Notes: generated by a model from the sequence alone, not told the origin. A stretch of DNA of 64,000 bases from Starkeya sp. ORNL1 (GCF_012971745.1 NZ_CP048834.1:4650001-4714000); one strand, 5' to 3'. Counted from the stretch's first letter, positions 7,061 through 16,440 are shown. A program made the numbers and translations.

Positions 7061-10000
7061 ATGGCGATGTCCATCAGGATCACCCGGAAATTCATGCCGA
7101 CGGTTTCCGGGCACGTCACGGGAGAACCGAGCGCAACGCCCGTTTCTCAGCCGGCGGCCGGCACCAGCGAGGCCGGGACACTGGCGGCGATGTCCACCCT
7201 GATGGCGGCGCCCGCGCAAGCCCTGGCGTTGGCTGCGACGACGCCGGTGGCGTATCAGACCGTCCCGCTCACCAACCTCGACAACACCTACGAGCACACC
7301 GCCAACGGGCGGTTCAAGATCCAGGGTATGGGCGGCAATGACACCATCACGGTCAGGGCCGGCACGACCGGTGGCGACTATCTCGATGGTGGTACCGGCA
7401 ATGACCGCCTCACCGCGGCCGAGAGCGACGACATTCTGGACGGTGGCATTGGCACCGACACGCTGAACGCCGGAGCCGGCAACGACCTGCTGCGCGGCGG
7501 TGCGGGCGCCGATGCGCTCAATGGTGGCGACGGCAACGATACGGCCGACTATTCGACCTCCAGCGCGGCGGTGATCATCAGCCTGCCGAGCGACCCCACC
7601 AACACGGCGCGGGGCAATGGCGGCGATGCCAGTGGCGATATCCTGTCGAGCATCGAGAATCTCATCGGCTCCAACAGTAACGACGTCCTGACCGGCAATG
7701 CGCTCGACAATCGCCTCATCGGCAACCTCGGCAAGGACGTACTGCGTGGCCTCAACGGCAACGACACGCTGATCGGCGACGCCATCGTCGATGTCGACGG
7801 CAATGGCGTTCCCGATGACGACGATGGCGACGGCATCCCCGATGGCGTGAACACGGCGACCGCGGGCGGCGACGACACGCTCGACGGCGGCTTCGGCGAC
7901 GATCAGATCTTCGGCGGCGGCGGCAACGACACGCTGGTCGGCAGCTTCGGCAACGACAGCGTCTATGGCGGGATGGGCAACGACACGCTCACTGGCGGCG
8001 ACGGCGACGACCTGCTCGACGGCGGCGGCGGCGACGATCAGATGCTCTCCGGCTTCGGCAATGACACGCTGCGCGGCGGTGCGGGAGCCGACTATCTCAA
8101 CGCCTCGCTCGGCGACGACGTGCTCGATGGCGGCGACGGCGACGACGAGATGGATGCCAGCGACGGCGCGGACCAGATGTCCGGCGGCGCCGGCAACGAT
8201 GTGATGCGGGGCAGTACCGGCACCGACACCCTGAACGGCAACGATGGCAACGACACGCTCGACGGCGGCGATGACGACGACACCCTCCATGGCGATGCCG
8301 GCGACGATCAGCTGGCAGGAGGTAACGGCGCCGACATCATGGATGGCGGCGACGGCATCGACACCGCGAACTATTCCGCCGCGGGCGGCCCGGTCGGCAT
8401 CGACCTGCTCAATGGCCTCACCTCGGGTGCGGCGACTGGCGATACGCTGACGGCCATCGAGAATCTGACCGGTTCGGCGTTCAACGACATACTGGTCGGC
8501 GACACCGGCAACAACACGCTGGCTGGGCTCGGCGGCGCAGACGCGCTGGTCGGCCAGGGCGGCTTCGATACCGCGGACTATTCGGCCTCCGAGGCGGGCG
8601 TGAACATCGTGCTGAATGCGACGGTGGCCGATCCGACCATCGCCGGTACCGGCACCGGCGGCGACGCGGAAGGCGACACGCTGCAACTTGTCGAGCGCAT
8701 CATCGGATCGTCCCTCGCCGACAGCTTCAGCGGCAGCGAATTCGGCGACACCTTCGTCGGAGGTGCGGGCGCCGACATCATGGATGGCAATGCGGGTGTC
8801 GACACAGCGGAGTACTCCACCTCGTCCGCTGCCGTCACCGTCGCGCTCGATGCGGCGGCAACGACGATCGGCTCGGGCGGCGACGCGCAGGGCGACCAGC
8901 TTACCGACATGGAAAATCTCATCGGCTCCGCCTTCAACGACGTGTTGACCGGCAGCGCCGTCGCCAACCGGCTGGAAGGCGGGGCGGGCAATGACAGTCT
9001 GCGCGGCGGCGCGGCCGCGGACCGGCTGATTGGCGGCGCGGGCATTGATACCGCCGACTACTCGACTTCGGCGGCCGCAGTGACCGTGGGTCTGGGCGAC
9101 AGCGACGACCCGAACATCGCAACCATGGGCACCGGCGGCGACGCGCAGGGCGACCTGCTCAGCCAGATCGAGAACCTGACCGGTTCGGCGCTCGGCGATA
9201 CCCTCGTTGGCAACATCGGGGTCAACCGCCTCGAAGGCGGGGCGGGCAGCGATCTGTTGCGCGGCCAGGGTGGCGCGGACGTGCTGATCGGCGGCGACGG
9301 CACGGATACGGCGAGCTATTCCACCTCGGCGGCCGGCGTGACGGTTGCGCTGAGCGCGACGGGCACCACGATCGGCTCGGGCGGCGACGCGCAGGGCGAC
9401 CAGCTGAGCTCCATCGAGAGCCTGATCGGCTCCGCCTTCGTCGATACGCTCACCGGCAGCACCGGAAACAACGTGCTGCGCGGCGGTGCCGGCGCCGACA
9501 CGCTGATCGGCGGCGACGGCGTCGATACCGCCGACTATACCGGCTCGTCAGCCGCGGTGCAGGTTGCCCTCACCGCCAATCCGGCGGCCGCCACCATCGG
9601 CGCCGGCGGCGACGCCCAGGGTGACGTGATCAATACCATCGAGAACCTGATCGGCTCCTCCTTCAACGACACACTCGTCGGCAGCACCGGCGTCAACAAT
9701 CTTCAAGGTGCAGCCGGCGACGATACGCTGCGCGGCGGCGCCGGCGCCGACACGCTGGTCGGCGGCGATGGCAACGACACCGCCGACTATACTGGCTCCG
9801 CAGCCGCGGTGCAGGTCACTCTCACCGCCAATCCGGCAAACGCGACGATCGGTGCCGGTGGCGACGCCGCGGGCGACGTGATCAACACCATCGAGAACCT
9901 GATCGGCTCGTCCTTCAACGACACGCTGACCGGCAGCACAGCGAACAACGTGCTGCGCGGCGGCGCCGGCGCCGACACGCTGGTCGGCGGCGACGGCAAC

Positions 10001-11017
10001 GACACCGTCGACTACACAGGCTCCTCGGCCGCGGTGCAGGTGACCCTCACCGCCAATCCGGCAAACGCGACGGTCGGTGCCGGCGGCGATGCCGCGGGCG
10101 ACATCATCAACACCATGGAAAATATCACCGGTTCGTCCTTCGCCGACACGCTGACCGGCAGCACGGCGAACAATGTGCTGCGCGGCGGCGCCGGCGCCGA
10201 CACGCTGGTCGGCGGCGACGGCATCGACACGGTCGACTACACCGGCTCGTCGGCCGCAGTGCAGGTCACCCTCACCGCCAATCCGGCAAGCGCGACGGTC
10301 GGTGCCGGTGGCGACGCCGCAGGCGACATCATCAACACCATGGAAAATATCACCGGCTCGTCCTTCGCAGACACGCTCACCGGCAGCACGGCAAACAACG
10401 TGCTGCGCGGCGGTGCCGGCGCTGACACTCTGGTCGGCGGCGCCGGTATCGACACGGCCGATTATACCGGCTCCTCAGCCGGTGTGACGGTCACCCTCAC
10501 CGCCAATCCGGCGGCCGCGACGGTCGGCGCCGGCGGTGACGCCCAGGGCGACATCATCAACACCATCGAAAATCTCACCGGATCCTCGTTCAGCGACGTG
10601 CTGACGGGCAGCACGGCAAGCAACACGCTGGTGAGCGGCGACGGCAACGACACCCTGCGCGGCGGCAGCGGCGCGGACATCCTGGTAGCGAATGGGACAG
10701 GGACGAAGACGATCTACGGCGACGGCGTGGACGACGGGGGCACGGCGGGTGCGGATACCTACCGCATTCTCGCGGGAACCAATCTGATCCAGGGCTACGA
10801 GACGGGCGAGGATATCTTCGTCAACAGCCTGACGCAGGCGCCGACGCTGGTTCAGGTGTTCGGCGAGGCCGATCCGACGCTCGCCCTGCAATTGATTGGC
10901 GCCACGCACACCACCTTTGTCGTGGTCGGCTCGACCGCCGACCTCGCCGCGGCGCAGACCGCCGCCGACACGCTGATCGCCAATGACCTGTTCGTCGATG
11001 CCAACCTGATCGCCTGA
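7061..11017 (+). CDS. Large RTX-type calcium-binding repeat protein, type I secretion substrate
   Basis: I chose ATG 7061 for the GGAGG five bases upstream, giving 1318 residues. The N-terminus has no Sec signal. From about residue 90 to 1215 the protein is built from glycine/aspartate nonapeptides (GGAGNDLLRGGAGADALNGG) that form calcium-binding beta-rolls, interleaved with DTADYS blocks of 73-86 residues. The last four are 75-residue tandem copies, nearly identical in DNA as well. A DGNG/DGDG insert lies near residue 250. The last 100 residues lack repeats and end in a hydrophobic segment (DLFVDANLIA) typical of uncleaved type I secretion signals. The secretion ABC protein and adaptor follow at once. 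No enzymatic domain is seen, so a surface adhesin or matrix role is likely. Confidence 0.93.
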   Translation: MAMSIRITRKFMPTVSGHVTGEPSATPVSQPAAGTSEAGTLAAMSTLMAAPAQALALAATTPVAYQTVPLTNLDNTYEHTANGRFKIQGMGGNDTITVRAGTTGGDYLDGGTGNDRLTAAESDDILDGGIGTDTLNAGAGNDLLRGGAGADALNGGDGNDTADYSTSSAAVIISLPSDPTNTARGNGGDASGDILSSIENLIGSNSNDVLTGNALDNRLIGNLGKDVLRGLNGNDTLIGDAIVDVDGNGVPDDDDGDGIPDGVNTATAGGDDTLDGGFGDDQIFGGGGNDTLVGSFGNDSVYGGMGNDTLTGGDGDDLLDGGGGDDQMLSGFGNDTLRGGAGADYLNASLGDDVLDGGDGDDEMDASDGADQMSGGAGNDVMRGSTGTDTLNGNDGNDTLDGGDDDDTLHGDAGDDQLAGGNGADIMDGGDGIDTANYSAAGGPVGIDLLNGLTSGAATGDTLTAIENLTGSAFNDILVGDTGNNTLAGLGGADALVGQGGFDTADYSASEAGVNIVLNATVADPTIAGTGTGGDAEGDTLQLVERIIGSSLADSFSGSEFGDTFVGGAGADIMDGNAGVDTAEYSTSSAAVTVALDAAATTIGSGGDAQGDQLTDMENLIGSAFNDVLTGSAVANRLEGGAGNDSLRGGAAADRLIGGAGIDTADYSTSAAAVTVGLGDSDDPNIATMGTGGDAQGDLLSQIENLTGSALGDTLVGNIGVNRLEGGAGSDLLRGQGGADVLIGGDGTDTASYSTSAAGVTVALSATGTTIGSGGDAQGDQLSSIESLIGSAFVDTLTGSTGNNVLRGGAGADTLIGGDGVDTADYTGSSAAVQVALTANPAAATIGAGGDAQGDVINTIENLIGSSFNDTLVGSTGVNNLQGAAGDDTLRGGAGADTLVGGDGNDTADYTGSAAAVQVTLTANPANATIGAGGDAAGDVINTIENLIGSSFNDTLTGSTANNVLRGGAGADTLVGGDGNDTVDYTGSSAAVQVTLTANPANATVGAGGDAAGDIINTMENITGSSFADTLTGSTANNVLRGGAGADTLVGGDGIDTVDYTGSSAAVQVTLTANPASATVGAGGDAAGDIINTMENITGSSFADTLTGSTANNVLRGGAGADTLVGGAGIDTADYTGSSAGVTVTLTANPAAATVGAGGDAQGDIINTIENLTGSSFSDVLTGSTASNTLVSGDGNDTLRGGSGADILVANGTGTKTIYGDGVDDGGTAGADTYRILAGTNLIQGYETGEDIFVNSLTQAPTLVQVFGEADPTLALQLIGATHTTFVVVGSTADLAAAQTAADTLIANDLFVDANLIA
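9776..10675 (+). repeat. Four tandem 225-bp repeats inside the RTX gene
   Basis: Units begin with the GAC of DTADY/DTVDY at 9776, 10001, 10226 and 10451, exactly 225 bases apart (75 codons). They share long stretches of identical DNA. A related but longer unit (252 bases) begins at 9524. Earlier DTADYS units begin near 8801, 9047 and 9305 with uneven spacing and are more diverged. Confidence 0.9.
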
Positions 11018-11065
11018 GGACGTGCAGGAGGGCTTCCACACGGCGCCACGCAAGGGGGGCGGACC

Positions 11066-12814
11066 ATGTTCAGGCGTTTCGCTAAGACCGGCGGCCGGCG
11101 GGAGAACGACCTGCAGCAGGCCGTTGCCGACTGTCGGTCGATGGTATGGATGCTTGGCTTCTTCAGCCTGGCGATCAACATACTGATGCTGTCGTCACCG
11201 ATCTACATGCTGCAGGTCTATGACCGCGTGATGGTCACCGGCAGCGTCAATACGCTGGTCATGCTGACCGGGTTGACCGCGGCGGCAATGCTGCTGATCG
11301 GGCTGCTGGACAGCCTGCGCAGCAGCATGATGGTGCGCATGAGCTGCTGGCTCACCGATCGGCTGGGCCCCGTCTACCTCGCCCATTGTGTGCGGACGCG
11401 GCTGCTCGGTGATAGTTCCGGCGCCCAGCCGCTGCGGGATATCGCGCAGATCCAGGGGTTCATCGCGTCGCCCGGCATGACGGTGTTCTTCGACGCTCCC
11501 TGGACACCGGTTTTTCTCGCGCTGATCTGGATGCTGCACCCGAGCCTCGGCATTCTCGCCGTCAGTGCGGCGGTGCTGCTGCTGGTAATGGGCCTGGCCA
11601 ACGAAGCCACTACGCGCGGCACCAACCAGAAGTCCAACCTCGCCCAGATCGCGGCGACGCAACAGGCGGAAGTCACCATACGCAATGCCGAGGTGGTGCG
11701 TGCCATGGGCATGCTGCCGGCGCTGGTGGATCGCTGGCGAAACATGAACGAGGCCGCCACCTCGGCCTCGAAGCAGACCTACGAGCGCAATGGCCTCCTG
11801 CTTGGCTTCACCAAGTTCGCCCGCATGTTCATGCAATCGGCCATTCTCGGCCTCGGCGCCTATCTGGTGCTTGCCGGCGAATTGTCAGGCGGCGCCATGA
11901 TCGCCTCGTCCATCCTGCTCGGCCGTGCGCTGGCGCCGGTCGAAATGGCAATGAGCACGTGGCGCAATTTCGGGCTCGCCCGTATTTCCTACGGGCGGCT
12001 GAAGACGCGCTTGCAGGCCATGCCGGAAGAACGCCGGCGCGCCCGCCTGCCAGTGCCGGTGGGGGTGGTCTCGCTCGATCACGTCACCTTCACCCCGCCG
12101 GGCGCCGCGGCGCCGGTGCTCCAGCAGGTGTCGTTCGATGCGCGGCCCGGCGAGGCGATCGCCGTCATCGGCCCATCGGCGAGCGGCAAGAGCACGCTGT
12201 GCCGCATCCTCACGGGCATCGCCCGGCCCGGCAGCGGCGAGATCCGGCTGGACGGCTCGGAACTAAGCCATTGGGATCCGGACGAGCTCGGCTGTCATCT
12301 CGGCTATCTGCCGCAGGATGTGGAGCTGTTCCCCGGCACCGTGCGCGAGAACATCGCGCGCATGGGCGATGTCGACGACCGTGCGGTGATCGAGGCGGCG
12401 ATGATGGCGCATGCCCACGAGATGATCCAGCATTTGCCGCAGGGCTACGACACGCCGATCGGTGACGGCGGCATGCGCCTGTCCGGCGGGCAGCGGCAAC
12501 GTCTCGGCCTCGCGCGGGCGGTCTATGGAGCGCCGCGCCTGATCGTGCTGGACGAGCCCAATGCCAATCTGGATCAGGTCGGCGAGGCGGCCCTTGCCGC
12601 CACGATCGAGGAGATGAAGCAGCGCGGCTCGACCTTGCTGATCGTGGGACATCGTCCCTCGACCCTCGCCCAGGCCGACAAGATCCTGGTGCTGAAGGAG
12701 GGGCGCGTGGAGCTGTTCGCCCCGCGCGACGAGGCGCTGCAGCGGTTGCGGATCGTGACATCCGGCAATGCCGCGCGACGTGAGGCGCAGGCGCCCGTTC
12801 CCGCGCCGACCTGA
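11066..12814 (+). CDS. Type I secretion system permease/ATPase (PrtD-like)
   Basis: This 582-residue inner-membrane exporter half-transporter has six predicted helices in the first 320 residues (starting near SLAINILMLSSPIYMLQVYD), then an ABC domain. It has Walker A GPSASGKST, Q-loop LGYLPQDVELFPGTV, signature [10 protein letters not shown], Walker B LIVLDEPNANLD and the switch histidine in IVGHRPSTL. No C39 peptidase domain precedes the membrane part, which places it with PrtD/RsaD-type exporters of RTX substrates. It lies 48 bases after the RTX gene. The likely substrate is that protein, and the smaller proteins upstream are possible additional cargo. Confidence 0.95.
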   Translation: MFRRFAKTGGRRENDLQQAVADCRSMVWMLGFFSLAINILMLSSPIYMLQVYDRVMVTGSVNTLVMLTGLTAAAMLLIGLLDSLRSSMMVRMSCWLTDRLGPVYLAHCVRTRLLGDSSGAQPLRDIAQIQGFIASPGMTVFFDAPWTPVFLALIWMLHPSLGILAVSAAVLLLVMGLANEATTRGTNQKSNLAQIAATQQAEVTIRNAEVVRAMGMLPALVDRWRNMNEAATSASKQTYERNGLLLGFTKFARMFMQSAILGLGAYLVLAGELSGGAMIASSILLGRALAPVEMAMSTWRNFGLARISYGRLKTRLQAMPEERRRARLPVPVGVVSLDHVTFTPPGAAAPVLQQVSFDARPGEAIAVIGPSASGKSTLCRILTGIARPGSGEIRLDGSELSHWDPDELGCHLGYLPQDVELFPGTVRENIARMGDVDDRAVIEAAMMAHAHEMIQHLPQGYDTPIGDGGMRLSGGQRQRLGLARAVYGAPRLIVLDEPNANLDQVGEAALAATIEEMKQRGSTLLIVGHRPSTLAQADKILVLKEGRVELFAPRDEALQRLRIVTSGNAARREAQAPVPAPT

Positions 12815-12862
12815 TGTAGAGGCCGGCGCGATCGATCCATCCTGGAAATACAGGAGCCGGGC

Positions 12863-14227
12863 ATGAACAACGCGAAATCGATCGTCATCCAGAAGCGCCA
12901 GCCCGCCTATGTCCACGAACCAAGCGACGCGGTCACGCTGCGCAATGACATAAGAGGGCCGCAGCGCGCGGGCTTCCTGCTGATCGTCATCTTCATGGGC
13001 GGCTTCGCGCTTTGGGGCCTGACCGCGAAGCTGGCCGGAGGGGCCATTGCCCCCGGCATCATCAGCCCCGACGGCAGCCGGCGCACCGTCCAGCACCTCG
13101 AAGGCGGGATCATAGCGAGCCTGAAGGTGCGTGACGGCGACAAGGTCACGGCCAACCAGCCGCTGGTCATGCTCGAGCGGGTTCAGGTCGAAACCGTGCT
13201 CAATTCGCAGCTCAATCAGTATTACACACTGCTCGCCTTGCAGGCGCGGCTTCGTGCCGAGCAGAACAACGCACGGGAAATCACCTTTCCGGACGAACTG
13301 AGCGAGGCGCGGCTCGGTCCGGAACTGGCGATGATCATTGAGGGCCAGCGCACCATATTCGCGACGCGCCGGGCGGCGCACGAGATGCGGCGCGAGGTGC
13401 TGGCCCAACGCATCGAGCAATCGTTGCAGCAGATCAATGCGCTCGAAGCGCAGGCGAAGAGCGCTGTGGCGCAACTCGGCTTCATCGCCCAGGAGCTCGA
13501 CGACAAGCGGCATCTGTTCAGCAAGGCGCTGATCCGAAAGCCGGATCTGCTGGCGCTCGAGCGGGCGCAGGCCTCGATCGAAGGAGAGCGCGGCGAATAT
13601 CGCGGCATGGTCGCACGCGCCGAGCAACAGATCGGCGAGACCCGCTCGCAACTCCTCCAGCTCGACGCCGAACGCGCCGACCAGATTTCCGACCAGTTGG
13701 ACAAGGCGCGGGTCGAGCTTGCCGCGGTCACCGAGCGCGTGCAGGTCAGTCGCGACGTGCTGGCGCGCACTTCGGTGACGGCGCCGATCAGCGGGACGGT
13801 GGTGAACCTTCGGTTCAAGACGGTCGGCGGGGTCATTCGCGCCGGCGAGCCGATCGTCGATATCGTGCCCGACGAAGAGAGGTTGCTCATCGAGGCGCGT
13901 GTCTCGCCGACGGATATCGATGTCGTACATCCCGGGCTCGCGGCCCAGGTGCACCTGACGGCGTTCTCCAAGCGGGCCATGCCGCGGATAGATGGGGTGG
14001 TGAAGAGCGTATCGGCCGATCGCCTGGTCGATCCGGAGAGCAGCACGCCCTATTACATGGCGCGGGTAGAGGTCGACCGCAGCGAGATGGAACAGCTGGG
14101 CTCCCTGGTCGTGCTGGTCCCCGGCATGCCGGCGGAGGTGCTGATCGTCACCCAGGAGCGCACGATGATCGACTACCTCATCGAGCCGTTCCGCGATGCG
14201 TGGCGGCGCAGCTTCCGCGAGGTGTGA
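12863..14227 (+). CDS. Type I secretion periplasmic adaptor, HlyD family
   Basis: The 454-residue protein has a short cytoplasmic N-terminus, one transmembrane helix (FLLIVIFMGGFALWGLTAKL), a lipoyl half-motif (VQHLEGGIIASLKVRDGDKV), a long coiled-coil hairpin about residues 150-300, the second lipoyl half (VTAPISGTVVNLRFKTVGG) and the C-terminal beta-barrel. This is the PrtE/HlyD organisation. It forms the channel link between the ABC exporter and an outer-membrane TolC-like protein, which is not encoded here. It follows the ABC gene by 48 bases in the same operon. Confidence 0.95.
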   Translation: MNNAKSIVIQKRQPAYVHEPSDAVTLRNDIRGPQRAGFLLIVIFMGGFALWGLTAKLAGGAIAPGIISPDGSRRTVQHLEGGIIASLKVRDGDKVTANQPLVMLERVQVETVLNSQLNQYYTLLALQARLRAEQNNAREITFPDELSEARLGPELAMIIEGQRTIFATRRAAHEMRREVLAQRIEQSLQQINALEAQAKSAVAQLGFIAQELDDKRHLFSKALIRKPDLLALERAQASIEGERGEYRGMVARAEQQIGETRSQLLQLDAERADQISDQLDKARVELAAVTERVQVSRDVLARTSVTAPISGTVVNLRFKTVGGVIRAGEPIVDIVPDEERLLIEARVSPTDIDVVHPGLAAQVHLTAFSKRAMPRIDGVVKSVSADRLVDPESSTPYYMARVEVDRSEMEQLGSLVVLVPGMPAEVLIVTQERTMIDYLIEPFRDAWRRSFREV

Positions 14228-14774
14228 ACCTGCACCGCTTGGTAGCCCGTCCTGCCTGCCGCAACGTTCATTGACAAGGCTTTTCCGTTCGTAAGCAAGA
14301 GCTTGGAAAGTCGCTATTTCACTGCAAAGAAAACTGTGTATAATCTGATATTGTGGTTGATATTGAAATACATGCTTTGCGCAAAAACAATCAAGTGTCG
14401 AGCGTTGCGTGGTTCTCCGATAAGCGATCTGTAAGCTTACCTAGGAGAATCGTCGAATTTGAGCGGATTCCTGGTGCAGGAACATAAGGAATGAGAGGTA
14501 AGATCATGCGGAAACGTGGCGATGCTTGATGGCGGCGTGGGGGCGCGCATGCGGACGCGCCACCAGCTGCCCGCCTTGTGCGCGACGGATCTCCATCCCC
14601 CTGATGGTTTCCGTGGTTTCAGGGCATGTCATCGCCGTCGAGACACGGGCGCCGGCTGCGTCCAGCGGTATTCTTGGGGGGCGAACTCCAGTCTGCCGTT
14701 CTCTAATCCCCGGAATACACGGATCTTGGCGCACGCTTCAGATCGAGGATTCTCGGAATCCGAGGAGACGTCAG
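14228..14774. other. AT-rich intergenic region between adaptor and regulator
   Basis: This 547-base stretch is less GC-rich than its surroundings between 14270 and 14420. It contains TATAAT at 14339-14344 without a good -35 at the expected distance, and the palindrome GTAAGCTTAC at 14431-14440. An eight-codon frame (ATG 14506 to TGA 14529, with AGAGG upstream) ends on TGATG. From there a frame without stops runs into the regulator gene, but its composition (Arg/Cys/Pro-rich) looks non-coding. One stretch near 14615 resembles the start of the RTX gene. No RNA gene is recognised. Confidence 0.5.
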
Positions 14775-15557
14775 ATGAGCATAGACGATCAAGGTGGCAT
14801 AAGAGAGCCACATATATTGTTGATCGATGACTTTGCACTCCGACGTGCAAGCCTGAAAAAGTTCCTCGAAGCGTGGGCGTCGGAAGGGCACTTCGCGCTC
14901 GATGCTCTCGACCATGTGCCGATACACGAACTCGACGATGTCGCCGCCGATATACGGCTCGTGGTGATGAATGTCGGGGCGAGCTCGGTCGAGGTATCCG
15001 CCATACAGGAACAGATGGAAGAACTGCGCCAGCGCATGCCGAACGTGCCGCTGGTCATCATGTCGGACCGGGATGGCGCGGGGGATGTGATCGCGACGCT
15101 GCGGGCCGGGGCGCGAGGGTTCATCAGTTCGCGCATGGACCCCCACGTGATGCTCCGGGCGTTGGACTTCATCATCGGGGGAGGTGTCTTCTTTCCGCCG
15201 GATGCATTGCTGGAGGTATCGGACGTGCCGGGCGTAGGTGAATGGCGCGACGCCATCCCGCTCGCTACCGCTCACCTCAGCCTTTCGGGCAATGGCCTGA
15301 CGCAGCGCCAGCACGCGGTGCTGAAGCTGCTCCAGCAAGGCCAGTCCAACAAGCGGATCGCGCGCGAACTGCGCATGTGCGAATCCACCGTCAAGGTTCA
15401 TGTCCGCCAGATCATGCGCAAACTCGGCGCATGCAATCGCACCCAGGCCGCCCTGTGCGCGCTGGAAATGGGCCTTTCGGCCAATGATGGCGACGAAGCT
15501 GTCGAAGGGGGGCTCACCCCCGGGCAACCGGCAATTTCCGCCATCGGCCAGGCGTGA
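14775..15557 (+). CDS. LuxR-type response regulator with degenerate receiver
   Basis: The start ATG 14775 follows GAGGAG at 14762-14767 and gives 260 residues. The N-terminal half folds like a receiver (HILLIDDFALRRASLKKFLE; later VPLVIMSDRDGAG and GARGFISS). The strand that should carry the phospho-accepting aspartate reads VVMNVGASSV, with asparagine in its place, and the usual lysine is missing near GFISSRMD. The C-terminus is a LuxR/NarL helix-turn-helix (SNKRIARELRMCESTVKVHV). The protein is probably regulated without phosphorylation. Its place after the type I secretion genes suggests control of the RTX locus, which is inference. Confidence 0.85.
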   Translation: MSIDDQGGIREPHILLIDDFALRRASLKKFLEAWASEGHFALDALDHVPIHELDDVAADIRLVVMNVGASSVEVSAIQEQMEELRQRMPNVPLVIMSDRDGAGDVIATLRAGARGFISSRMDPHVMLRALDFIIGGGVFFPPDALLEVSDVPGVGEWRDAIPLATAHLSLSGNGLTQRQHAVLKLLQQGQSNKRIARELRMCESTVKVHVRQIMRKLGACNRTQAALCALEMGLSANDGDEAVEGGLTPGQPAISAIGQA

Positions 15558-15843
15558 CGATCAGGCGATCGTCTCTGGATCCCAGCCCGCCATGGTGTCG
15601 GGCGGTGGGTTTCGCCCTGTCATCGAGATCGGACAGCATTAATTGCTCGCCGATACATCGGCTGTAGCACCTATAGTCTATTAATACTTATGTGTCGTTT
15701 TGTTCATCAGCCGATAAAATATAATTTCTCCGCGCCAGCAGATCGCTGGCGGCCAGGTGGCTTGCATTGCAACCGGACGATCGTTCCGACTCCATCGCGG
15801 AGTCCTGCCGGGTGCGGGCCGATATGGAATCGGAGAAGCTCAG
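15558..15843. other. Intergenic region between the two regulator-like genes
   Basis: These 286 bases include an AT-rich segment at about 15670-15730 that may hold the promoter of the second regulator-like gene. I found no gene, RNA or clear terminator. Confidence 0.4.
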
Positions 15844-16440
15844 GTGGCTGCCGTATCCGAATCCGCGGCACTGGACCGGCGCCCGCTCGTGGTTGTCGCC
15901 GATGCGCTGGAACTCAGGCGGGCAGGCGTGCTCAGCCTGATGGGTGAGTGGGCGGGGGCCCACCGTGTGGAGCTTCGCGCGGTCGATCCGGCGCTCGGCT
16001 ACGAGTTGATCGAGGACGGCACGACATGCGCGCTCGGCATGCTCAATCTCGGCTTTCAGTCGGTCGCGCTGCCCGATACGCTGGACTGGATGAGGCGGTT
16101 CAAGGAACGGTTTCCGGATTCACCGCTGGTTGTCGTGGCCGATCGCGACGACGCCGAAGAGGTCGTCATCGCCTTTCGCGGCGGCGCCCAGGGCTTCATA
16201 CCGACCAGCACCAAGCCGGTCATCGCGCTCCAGGCCCTGTCCTTCATCATGAATGGAGGATCGTTCTTCCCGCCGGGTACGCTGCTGCGGCTTCCACGCC
16301 GGCGCCAGGACAGCGCCGGCAAGGGCGAGCGGCGCGCGGCGAGCGTCACTCTGGTCCATGTCCGTCATGATTGCCAGTCGACGCTGGGCCGCACCGGCAA
16401 TCGCGCGGGACGCCGCACCTTCACCGGCTGGCGGAGCTGA
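15844..16440 (+). pseudogene. Receiver-like paralogue with a deleted DNA-binding domain
   Basis: GTG 15844 with GGAGAAG at 15832-15838 gives 198 residues. An upstream in-frame ATG at 15757 lacks a ribosome site. Residues 1-150 align with the preceding regulator: LVVVADALELRRAG matches ILLIDDFALRRAS, GMLNLGFQSV matches VVMNVGASSV, and NGGSFFPPGTLL matches GGGVFFPPDALL. The next 50 residues lack the first helix-turn-helix helices. Only a scrambled remnant of the last helix remains (ASVTLVHVRHDCQSTLGRTG against ESTVKVHVRQIMRKLGACN). It is either a decaying gene or a receiver-only protein that could dimerise with the intact regulator. Confidence 0.65.

Noticed and set aside
7007..8686. A 559-residue open frame on the minus strand inside the RTX gene
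   Set aside because: It is antisense to glycine/aspartate-rich repeats, which leave the opposite strand free of stops. Its Val/Ala/Arg repeats mirror the RTX repeats and there is no ribosome site or family resemblance.
9524..10675. Regular direct repeats as a CRISPR array
   Set aside because: The repeats are 225 bases long, in frame, without spacers, and encode RTX protein units.
14228..14505. A small RNA or tRNA in the AT-rich gap
   Set aside because: No cloverleaf, terminator-linked hairpin or convincing promoter pair was found.
14529..14774. An 82-residue N-terminal extension of the LuxR regulator
   Set aside because: It lacks regulator homology, is rich in Arg, Cys and Pro, and the internal start at 14775 has a strong ribosome site.
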